In this document: in pieces, positions 55,528 to 64,000 of the stretch
How the letters are laid out: each line of letters starts with the position of its first letter
Position numbering within the stretch: position 1 is the first letter of the stretch
Assembly (NCBI RefSeq): GCF_032854445.1
Contig: NC_088296.1
Coordinates: forward strand, 23,507,604 to 23,571,603
Length of the DNA: 64,000 nt
Reading direction: 5' to 3'
Source: Liolophura sinensis
Taxonomy: Eukaryota > Mollusca > Polyplacophora > Chitonida > Chitonidae
The notes under the pieces: generated by a model
Told to the model about the DNA's origin: nothing
What the model saw: only the letters and a program-made list of their open reading frames with translations
Databases searched by the model: none
Translations under genes and position numbers: made by a program

Positions 55528-58500
55528 TAATGCCAGAATTAAGATTTTTTTGTAAGAGGGCTGTCAGTTTTACGCATGTAAGAAACCGGAATGCCTCTAG
55601 TAAACCACTGAGCATTGAAAAGTTGCTTACAATTTAATTATTTTTTTCATTTGATGTGTGTTTTACGCCATACTCAAGAATATTTCACTTATACAACGAC
55701 GGCCACAATTATGATAGAAGGAAAACGGGCAGAGCCCGGGGAAACCCACGACCATTCGCACGTTGCGGACCGACCCACTAACGGTTCACTAAAGAAATGA
55801 GAGAGTGCGGATACAAGGCCACACAATACTAGATGTTCAAAAACGCCCACAAAGAAAAACACGACTTAATAAGTTATTGTCTAGTGTGTGCCATTGAGCC
55901 TCGTCTGATAAAACCACTGATATAGGTCGATCTATCTGACAATCAGTTTTATTTATTTGTACATGACACGTGTTTATCGACGTACCTAAGATTGTTTCAT
56001 TTATATGACGGCAATATCGGATAGCGAAAATAATTAACATAGAATCTTAAATTTTACACATACTTATACGCTTCTTTGGTCGTATCAAAAAAAAATTAAT
56101 ATTTATTTATTTACAAATTTATTAATTAGTTGATTTATTTATTCATTTGTTTATTACTTAACTGATGTTTACCGGCATAGTCAAGTACCACTTCTCAGTG
56201 AGCAGTTTTCAATGATGTTAGAAAGACGCAAATGAGTGAAATCAGTATTCAAATCGTGTACCATGCTGGAATATCAGTTGTTGATAACGAAATATGTACA
56301 TTTGATTGCAATCTAATTCAACACGCCGAATATACAGCCCCCTAGCCTCGGGTCAAGTGGAACTAGACACAATCATGAAGCAGAGCACCAGAGTCATATT
56401 GTCCCCTTGTGCGAAACATTGTTACCACCTGAAACCACTAACAGAATTTTCTGGGGGGGGGGGGGATGTAAAAGTTTTCCGCGCAATGGCGACTCGGGTA
56501 CCAGCTGGGTTGATCACTATTTCGCATATCAAAGAGCAACTTTCGGTGTAATTTATGGACACTTATACTTGATTTTGGGAACAACACTACACTGGTTGGT
56601 CTGGCCAATTTCAGGGCTTTACAAAAAGTATAATTTTATCAGTCTACCCAGAGCAATGTCTTCGGAATATGCCTAAATAAACACCATGCAAGCATACGAC
56701 CTGGTTAAAGCATTAGAGTAGCTTTGTTACCCCTTTGTCCAATGAGAACCATCGAAAAGGCAAGAGTGAACAATAAACAACATAACTTAGACGGTAATGA
56801 CTCAGACGGGAAAAATTTCCATTTGGTTCGAGACAGAACTAGTGTTATCTGCATTGCGCCTGACAGCATATGTCTCCTATGAGAAAATGTCAACCTGCAA
56901 CCAGTGCGGCGCGACCCGCGACACGAGGATGGTGTAAATCTCGCGAGAATGGAGCCGTTCTTGTGTCGCGGGTAACACCCCGCGTTGCGCGGAACGTGAC
57001 CTTCTTGGTTGGCTTTCATACATGAGGCCCCAAGTTCATGAAACCGTTGTACATTTACGCCAGACATAGTCTTAACTTGTGCTATTCTTAAACTAAGATT
57101 TTAACTTAAATGCTGATTTTTTGTTTTGTCACTAAAGCCATGAAAACCTCTAAGATTCTAAGACTCGAAGTCTAAGTACCTGATTTCGCTGTTTCTGTTG
57201 AGGCCGGAAGTTAGTAAGATTTTGTGGTACATAAGGAAGGGCGGTGCTGTTTTTTCTGGCTCCTTCCGTTCCTTTCCACCCATCGGTGTGACCGGATTCA
57301 TAAATCAAACAATGCTGTATATGGTTTATACAATGGTTTTAAAAAAAGCTGACTCTCGGGATAAATCAAATAATATGTTGCCGAGAGGTGAAAAAATAAA
57401 TAAATGCAGATAAGTTAAGTTATGGTGAAAAACTTAAAACTTCCGTTCACCAGTCAGCTGTTCATGTGAGATTTGCTAACCGTTCACCAGTCAGTTGTTC
57501 ATGCGGGATTTGCTAGCCGTTCATCAGTCAGTTGTTCATGCGGGATTTGCCAGCCGTTCATCAGTCAGTTGTTCATGCGAGATTCGCGTTCGCTAACTAC
57601 ACAATGGGGTAATTACTTTCCTATTACGCTGACAGAATGTGACGTCAGGCTGAAAAAACCTGACCGTCAGAATGTTTAGATGATGTCTAGATGAAGAGTG
57701 AAAAATCTGACTCCCACAATGTCTGAGTAAATATTGAAAAAACCGGGGGCCAGAATGTCTTCTTGAATGTTGAAAAACCTGACCGCTCGAATATTTACGT
57801 GGATGCTGAAAACACTCACCTTCAGAATGTCTGGGCGAATACTGAAAATCCTGACCTTCAGAAAGCCTAAGTGAATACTGAAAAAAACTGACTGTCAGAA
57901 AATCTGAATGAATACTTAAAATTTGATTTGATTAGCGAATATCGATTTTTTGACAAAGATCTCCAGTATAGCCTATTCAATTATTTCATCAATCGATATG
58001 CCATTCAAGTACATGTATTGCTTACTTTTCCAGCCGTGGGATTTGGAAGTTTTACTATGGAGCAGAAGTTAAAGGACTACCTGTTTCCTGATGATTTTGA
58101 CCCCACTGTCCGACCAGTCGCGGACGTCAACGACAACGTGACCGTTTATATAGATATCTCTCTCAACCACCTCGTCGATTTGGTAAGTATGCTTTTAGGT
58201 CTTACATTTTTTTCTTTACTTGATATATAAATTATTTCAACAGCTATTTTCTTAACATATACTCAAAAACTGATGCGTAGAATTATTTTATGTATTTATT
58301 TGATTCGTGTTTTACGCCGCACTCAAGAATATTTCACTTATACGACGGCGGCCAGCATTATGGTGCATGGGAGGACACCGGGCAGAACCCAGGGAAAGTC
58401 TACATACATGTAATATGGTGGCCTAGATACATGTAGTATGGTGGCCTACATACATGTTATGTGGTGATCTACATACATGTAGTGTGGTGGTCTATATACA

Positions 58501-61500
58501 TGTAATGTGGTGGTCTATATACATGTAATGTGGTGGTCTACACACATGTAATGTGGTGATCTACATACATGTAATGTGGTGGCCTACATACATGTAATGT
58601 GGTGGTCTACATACATGTAATGTGGTGATCTACATACATGTAATGTGGTGATATACATACATGTAATGTGGTGGCCTACATACATGTAATGTGGTGGTCT
58701 ACATACATGTAGTATGGTGGCCTACATACATGTTATGTGGTGATCTACATACATGTAATGTGGTGGCCTACATACATGTAATGTGGTGGTCTACATACAT
58801 GTAATGTGGTGATCTACATACATGTAATGTGGTGGCCTACATACATGTAATGTGGTGATCTACATACATGTAATGTGGTGGCCTACATACATGTAATGAG
58901 GTGGTCTACATACATGTAATGTGGTGATCTACATACATGTAATGTGGTGATCTACATACATGTAATGTGGTGGCCTACACACATGTAATGTGGTGGCCTA
59001 CATACATGTAATGTTGTGGCCTACATACATGTAGTATGGTGGCCAACATACATGTAATTTGGTGGCCTACATACATGTAATTTGGTGGCCTACATACATG
59101 TAATGTGGTGGAATATATACATGTAATGTGGTGGCTTACATACATTTAATGTGGTGATCTACATACATGTATTGTGATGGTCTACATACATGTAATGTGG
59201 TTGTCTACATACATATAATGTGGTGGTCTACATACATGTATTATGGTTGTCTACATACATGTAATGTGGTGGTCTACATACATGTAATGTGGTGGTCTAC
59301 ATACATGTAATGTGGTGATCTACATACATGTAATGTGGTGGTCTACATACATGTAATGTGTTGATCTACATACATGTAGTATGGTGGTCTATATACATGC
59401 AATGTGGTGGTCTACATACATGTAATGTGGTGGCCTACATACATGTAGTATGGTGGTCTACATACATGTAATGTGGTGGCCTACATACATGTAATGTGGT
59501 GATCTACATACATGTAATGTGGTGGTCTACATACATGTAATGTGGTGATCTACATACGTGTAATATGGTGATCTATATACATGTAATGTGGTGGTCTACA
59601 TACATGTAATGTGGTGATCTACATACGTGTAGTATGGTGGTCTATATACATGTAATGTGGTGGTCATCATACATGTAATGTGGTGGCCTACATACATGTA
59701 ATGTGGTGGTCTACATACATGTATTGTGGTGATCTACATACATGTAATGTGGTGATCTACATACATGTAATGTGGTGATCTACATACATGTAGTATGATG
59801 GTCTATATACATGTAATGTGGTGATCTACATACGTGTAATATGGTGATCTATATACATGTAATGTGGTGGTCTACATACATGTAATGTGGTGATCTACAT
59901 ACGTGTAGTATGGTGGTCTATATACATGTAATGTGGTGGTCATCATACATGTAATGTGGTGGCCTACATACATGTAATGTGGTGGTCTACATACATGTAT
60001 TGTGGTGATCTACATACATGTAATGTGGTGATCTACATACATGTAATGTGGTGATCTACATACATGTAGTATGATGGTCTATATACATGTAATGTGGTGA
60101 TCTACATACATGTAATGTGGTGATCTACATACATGTAATGTGGTGATCTACATACATGTAGTATGATGGTCTATATACATGTAATGTGGTGGTCTACATA
60201 CATGTAATGTGGTGGCCTACATACATGTAATATGGTGGTCTATATACATGTAATGTGGTGGTCTACATACATGTAATGTGGTGGCCTACATACATGTAAT
60301 GTGGTGGCTTACATACATGTAATGTGGTGATCTACATACATGCAATGTGGTGGCCTAAATACATGTAATGTGGTGGCTTGCATGCATGTAATGTGGTGAT
60401 CTACATACATGTAATATGGAAGATATCTGTTAAATGAGTACAGGGAAAAAATAATAACTAGAGTGGCATAATGTTACAAACCACACAAAAGTACTTTTAC
60501 CAAACGCTTTTGCAAAGTATTAAATGGTAATACCTTGACTGAACTGTAAAAGGGAATTAGTATCTGTTATTTCAAACATGCACTGTTTTATAATTCTCAG
60601 AACGAAAAGATTCAAGTCTTACAGAGTGAAATTTGGGTTCGATTGGTGAGTAATATATAAGTAGATATACGTTGGTGTACACATCTCGTAAATATTGTGA
60701 AATTGGTGAATCGATAATAATGAATGTGTATTTACTTTATGGCACTATACACATGGCTTTGTCTCTAGACGCATGTATTTAAATTTATCTGAGCCGCCGT
60801 CGTGTAAGGGAAATATTCTTGAGTGCGGCGTAAAACACCAATGAAATAAAATAAATAAATAAATAAATAAATAAGCTACTTATGAACTTTCTCACGTCAT
60901 ATTCACGGATATGGACACCACATTGGCGGATGAAAGGTGATCTTCCGCGAATGTTGAGCTGCGCAGGCGGCCACACAGACGTCGTCGGCCACTTATTTTG
61001 AGTCTGGTGAGGTCCTCTGGCAATCGCTGTGAGGTCTTCAGGCCATCGTTGTTAAGTCTTGAGGCGATCAGCCATGAGCTTTTTCAGGCCATCGCTGTGA
61101 GGTCAATCTAATATGAATAATTAAACGGAGACTTACTTGTCTTTTTTTCAGACATGGTATGACCCACAGTTAAGATGGAACCGCTCCGATTTCGGTAACG
61201 TCAGTTCAATTCACGTCGCTGCCGATATGATATGGAAGCCTGATATCGTCCTATATAACGAGTAGGTGAAGTTTGATGTGAACAGGTGCCCTCACCGTTC
61301 ACTTAGGTCAAAATTCAGCGAAAATCTTGTGTGTAGTACGTGTCTGTTTTTAAATAAGTGGAAATTTCTACATATAAAAAATTAATCACTAACCCAATAA
61401 CTCGTCAATTCCATTTAGAATGAAGGTGCTCTTAAGTTTAAGCTGTCATGTTTTTTTTTTATTTTTAGCGTGTTGTGTGTTCAAACCAAGCATCATTCTG

Positions 61501-63356
61501 TTCAAAATGAGAGCTAATGGGCTGCCCTGTTTTTAAATTTTATGGCTCTTCAAACGCTAATGTGAAGTAGTCAACATTTTCTAAGTGTTAAAGTGAGACA
61601 TGCAAAATGAGTCCAACCATTTTAAAATGTTACGCTGCGTAATAATTGCTTAAAAGTTGTAACATAATATTAAATTATAATATTTGAACATTTAGAGTAC
61701 CGAACATACCAACTACAAGAGTGAATTTGTAGTGTTAAATTTCCGTCACTTCTTTGATGGTACAACATTACAACCTCTTACCTGTCTTTACCATTGTCAA
61801 AGTGTTGGATTTAACATTACTAACATTTTAACATTTTATTTTTTTTTATTTATTTTTCTTTTCTCACATAACAACCGTTTGCTTTTGATATCAGCCTAGA
61901 GAGTTCCGGGAATCAGATTGACGACAAGAGGCTCATTGTGCGTCTGAAGGAGTTATTGTACAATGTGACTTTATCATGCAGATGTCTAGTTTCCCATTTT
62001 CCCAATTTTTACATATTTTTTCTTCTTTCCCTTTCATTTCCAGAGTCGGGTTAGAGACTGGTAAAGACCCTATGGATTTCTTAATCGCCGCATCATACGA
62101 CGGAACAGTGAGGTGGTTGTACCCGCGCACCATAGAAACTTCCTGTAAAATGGACGTGAGCGAGTTTCCCTACGACTTTCAGAAATGCATCTTCGTGTTC
62201 GGCTCATGGGCGTTCACCGGAAACCTTCTGGATGTCCGAAACAAGTCGAGCCGCGGCGACACCAGCTCTTACGTGGACAACGGCGAATGGCGGCTGGTGA
62301 TGATCGAGGTTATACGCCACGAGCTGATGTATCCCTGTTGCGACCATCCCTTCCCGGATGTGACGTTTACAATGGTGCTTCAGCGACGCTCCCTCTACTA
62401 TATATACAACATCATCATCCCGTGTATACTCATCACTATGCTCCATCTGACGACATTCTTACTTCCGGCGGAATCCGGGGAGAAGATATCCCTGAACGTG
62501 ACCATTCTGTTAGGTCTGACTGTCTTCCTGCTGCTCGTGGCAGAAATCATGCCACCCCAGTCTCAAGTTATCCCTATTGTAGGTAGGTCGTGTGATCGTT
62601 GTTAACTGAGCAATTCTAAGGCAGTTGCATCTAATAAACTGCAACATCACTGCCTATGTTTACCTAATTCTACTGTGTAATTTGCTGCTATTTAAGCATT
62701 TACTTGAACGTCATTGAAAACTAATGAGAGCTTTTGTCTTTAATATGTATCACTAGCTTTATTTTCTATTTGTATAATTATGGCTTACATTTTCCAATGA
62801 GTCCTGATCGGTGATGTTGTCTATATCGGAAAAGGGTCTCGTCGTTATCGACATGGAAACTTTTCAAGGTTTTCGAGTGGTATATGAATGTGTGATTTGA
62901 CGCTAAGGACACATATACTTTTCTGTAATCGCTCAAACACGTGGGAAGTCGACCCCTCCAGATTCCCGTAATTCCTGGAGTCTTGGTGACTATAACCACT
63001 GATCCTCCACCAAGAAGCCATTCACATTGAATGATTGATGTCTTACTTATCTTGAATGTAGAATCTAATGTTGAATTATCATCTCGTTTGCAGGTCAGTA
63101 TTTTGGGGTGTGTATTTGCATAGTTTCCTTGTCAACGGCCCTAGGCGTCTTCATCTTACATCTTCACTTCCGAGGATCTCGGGGATTTCCGCTGCCGAGG
63201 TGGGTTCGTTCGTTAATCATCGGAAAACTCGGCCACATCCTCTTTTACGGAAACTTGATAGAGAAAACTCTTAGGTTGCAAACTGAGAAACGGTCACGGA
63301 AAAAACCTGCAAGGCTTATGGAGAAGAATTCGACTGATCATTCGTCAAACGGAACG
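55398..63356 (+). CDS. nAChR alpha-type subunit, gene 2 (6 exons seen, 3' end outside)
   Basis: Coding parts: 55398-55458, 58034-58182, 60601-60645, 61152-61261, 62044-62582 and 63094-63356, with phases 1,0,0,2,1,0 as in gene 1. This gives 389 residues, ending in the cytoplasmic loop. Signal peptide (about 1-20), ligand-binding domain with Cys-loop C156-C170, loop A WKPD, loop C with Y218 and C220-C221, then M1, M2 and M3. M2 is identical to gene 1, with Glu at -1' and 20' and Leu at 9'. It should form or join a cation-selective pentamer; transmitter and partners are inferred. Loop B is SWAFT, and the residue after the CC pair that is usually Tyr is Phe (HPFPDV). M4 and the stop codon are not in the window. 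Exon 5 proteins of the two genes are about 63% identical by eye. Confidence 0.92.
55491..55529. repeat. (TTTA)n microsatellite, gene 2 intron 1
   Basis: Nine or so TTTA units about 30 bp after the exon 1 donor. Confidence 0.9.
55649..55790 (-). mobile_element. SINE-A fragment, gene 2 intron 1
   Basis: TTTTACGCCATACTCAAGAA, TATTTCACTTATACAACGAC, AGAAGGAAAACGGGCAGAGC, CCGGGGAAACCCACGACC; the head is missing. Confidence 0.9.
55925..56190 (-). mobile_element. Decayed SINE-A-like tail sequences
   Basis: Two weak matches: GTGTTTATCGACGTACCTAA then TTTATATGACGGCAAT (about 55968-56020), and GATGTTTACCGGCATAGTCA (about 56164) preceded by a TTTATT-rich run. Confidence 0.45.
56201..56395. repeat. Segment shared with gene 1 upstream flank
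   Basis: Partner of 1093-1339: TTTTCAATGATGTTAGAAAG, GTGAAATCAGTATTCAAATC, GTGTACCATGCT, GATAACGAAAT, CTAATTCAACA, CCTAGCC and AAGCAGAGCACCAGAG. Same orientation, with several deletions relative to the other copy. Confidence 0.7.
56451..56466. repeat. Poly-G tract
   Basis: Run of about 14 G in intron 1 of gene 2; length may be unreliable. Confidence 0.8.
56885..57000. repeat. CpG-rich segment, copy 2, with TCTCGCGAGA
   Basis: GCGGCGCGACCCGCGACACG, AGGATGGTGTAAATC, then the exact palindrome TCTCGCGAGA (56939-56948) and GTGTCGCGGGTAACACCCCG. Shares CACGAGGATGG and AAATC.CGCG.GAATGG with 23285-23395. Confidence 0.55.
57444..57600. repeat. 37-bp tandem repeat, gene 2 intron 1
   Basis: Four copies of CGTTCACCAGTCAGTTGTTC then ATGCGGGATTTGCTAGC, starting at 57444, 57481, 57518 and 57555. 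Confidence 0.95.
57667..57925. repeat. 36-bp degenerate tandem repeat, gene 2 intron 1
   Basis: About seven copies of TTCAGAATGTCTGGGCGAAT then ACTGAAAATCCTGACC with many substitutions. Ends about 110 bp before exon 2. Confidence 0.85.
58034..58182 (+). CDS. Gene 2 exon 2: start of ligand-binding domain
   Basis: 149 nt, acceptor TACTTTTCCAG, donor TTG|GTAAGT. MEQKLKDYLF helix, RPVADVNDNVTVYIDISLNH then LVDL strand. NVT is a possible N-glycosylation site. Same length and phases as gene 1 exon 2. Confidence 0.93.
58287..58399 (-). mobile_element. SINE-A fragment, gene 2 intron 2
   Basis: TTTGATTCGTGTTTTACGCC, GCACTCAAGAATATTTCACT, TATACGACGGCGGCCAGCAT, GGCAGAACCCAGGGAAAG; then the sequence turns directly into the 23-bp array. 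Confidence 0.9.
58400..60418. repeat. 23-bp minisatellite, about 2 kb, gene 2 intron 2
   Basis: About 88 copies of CTACATACATGTAATGTGGT then GGT (also GGC or GAT). Variants TAGTATGG, TATATACATG and TACATACGTG recur in blocks; 59555-59800 and 59820-60065 look like copies of one another. Fills most of the 2.4-kb intron. Confidence 0.97.
60601..60645 (+). CDS. Gene 2 exon 3 (45 nt)
   Basis: NEKIQVLQSEIWVRL, acceptor AATTCTCAG, donor GTGAGT, phase 0/0. Counterpart of gene 1 exon 3. Confidence 0.93.
60790..60873 (+). mobile_element. SINE-A 3' tail fragment, gene 2 intron 3
   Basis: GAGCCGCCGTCGTGTAAGGG, AAATATTCTTGAGTGCGGCG, TAAAACACCAATGAAATAAA and an AATAAATA tail. Confidence 0.9.
60990..61107. 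repeat. Degenerate short tandem repeat, gene 2 intron 3
   Basis: About four units built on CAGGCCATCGCTGTGAGGTC, one of them inverted in part (GGCGATCAGCCATGAG). It stops about 45 bp before the exon 4 acceptor. Confidence 0.6.
61152..61261 (+). CDS. Gene 2 exon 4: loop A
   Basis: 110 nt, TWYDPQLRWNRSDFGNVSSI ... WKPDIVLYN plus GA, donor GTAGGT as in gene 1. Two possible N-glycosylation sites (NRS, NVS). Retention of intron 4 would give GAG-TAG at once. Confidence 0.93.
61262..62043. other. Gene 2 intron 4
   Basis: AT-rich intron without recognised repeats; acceptor TTTCATTTCCAG. Confidence 0.7.
62044..62582 (+). CDS. Gene 2 exon 5: Cys-loop, loops B and C, M1, M2
   Basis: 539 nt, phase 2 in and 1 out, donor G|GTAGGT. 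Cys-loop C-KMDVSEFPYDFQK-C, loop B GSWAFT, loop C MYPCCDHPFP, pre-M1 RRSLYY, M1 IIIPCILITMLHL, and M2 GEKISLNVTILLGLTVFLLL. Glu at the cytoplasmic end and at 20' point to cation selectivity. 38 consecutive nucleotides from GGGGAGAAGATATCCCTGAA onward equal gene 1. Confidence 0.95.
63094..63356 (+). CDS. Gene 2 exon 6: M3 and start of cytoplasmic loop
   Basis: 263 nt, acceptor TCTCGTTTGCAG, donor ACG|GTAAAT, phase 1 in and 0 out. QYFGVCICIVSLSTALGVFI is M3, then LHLHF, PLPRWVRSLIIGKLGHILF and a basic loop (EKRSRKKPARLMEKN). Longer than gene 1 exon 6 by 63 nt. The M4 exon is not visible before 64000. Confidence 0.9.
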
Positions 63357-64000
63357 GTAAATTGCTTTTTTTAGGAATTGTATTTAGAACGAGATCTTTC
63401 CTTTAACTGTTCAATATAATTTGCAAATAATAAGTCGATTTAATGATATTCATATATTTGTAAGAGTGTATATGACTATAGTTTAGATGCAACTAACCAA
63501 GCACAAGTTGATTCTTTCACTGGTAGACTGACTCTATCTGACTGTGGGACTCACTGACTGTTTTACTAACTAACTGATGGGCTGAAGGACTGACTGGTGA
63601 ACTGGCTGGTTGACTGATGGACTGGTTGACTAACTGTCTGATTGGCTGACTGGGTAACTATCTGACTGTCACCGACCAACTATCTTGCTGCCACCGACCG
63701 ACTGACTGATCGACTGGCTGACTGGTCAAGTGTGTTATCCAATGGTAGCGAGAAGCTGAAAATAGCAAACAGTGCACATATATGCATTTATTACACCAGC
63801 CCTTGAAGATCCTTATTCATTTCTGTGTAGATGTGCGTGTTTGTCTAGCTTAACATCTTCTGAAAGACGAAAAGGTACTTGCATTGTTAGTTTAGTGAAT
63901 CTTCACATGTACACAACGCATTGTGTAGTGTACTGATACTGTCTAATAGGTGTCTTGATCTTTACTATTAGTATAACACTGCGGTCGGCAAATATGGGCT
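63357..64000. other. Gene 2 intron 6 (open at window end)
   Basis: Contains a degenerate GACT-based repeat (about 63520-63740: GACTGACTGGTGAACTGGCT and similar). No M4-like exon found. Confidence 0.6.

Overview
The window looks like invertebrate nuclear DNA, most likely from a mollusc or another lophotrochozoan. It has GT-AG split genes, long repeat-filled introns and several tRNA-derived SINE families of the kind I recall from gastropod and bivalve genomes. That taxonomic call rests on recall and was not searched. There is no bacterial gene organisation: no operons, no ribosome binding sites and no CRISPR.

Two genes are convincing. Both lie on the + strand, head to tail, one at each end. 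Each encodes a Cys-loop ligand-gated channel subunit of the nicotinic acetylcholine receptor (nAChR) alpha type. Gene 1 (2179-12330) is complete: seven coding exons and a predicted 468-residue product. Gene 2 (55398 to beyond 63356) has six exons here; the last exon, carrying the fourth membrane segment, must lie past the window end. Exons 2 to 5 have the same lengths (149, 45, 110 and 539 nt) and phases in both genes, so they are tandem paralogues. Both have the C-x13-C Cys-loop, the W-K-P-D loop A, the vicinal Cys pair of loop C and a cation-type M2 (GEKIS...AE). They probably act as cation-channel subunits at the plasma membrane, alone or in mixed pentamers.

The 43 kb between the genes (12331-55397) has no convincing cellular gene. 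It holds minisatellites with many different unit lengths, SINEs, a cluster of small inverted-repeat elements (19.3-19.95 kb), two possible LINE 3' remnants (32.5-33.0 and 43.6-44.1 kb), a 3.1-kb foldback-type element with 0.6-0.75 kb inverted arms (27653-30752), and a 28-bp satellite (33.7-40.57 kb). The satellite runs in perfect 28-bp register, has higher-order structure and contains a 3,406-bp tandem duplication. The introns of both genes also carry tandem arrays, including about 2 kb of a 23-bp repeat in intron 2 of gene 2.

The most notable points are: the foldback element; the graded and duplicated 28-bp satellite; a roughly 40-50 bp domain shared by three SINE families; arrays that begin exactly at SINE ends; a segment shared between the gene 1 upstream flank and gene 2 intron 1; and unusually high nucleotide identity between the paralogues confined to the M2 pore region. 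All similarities were judged by eye.
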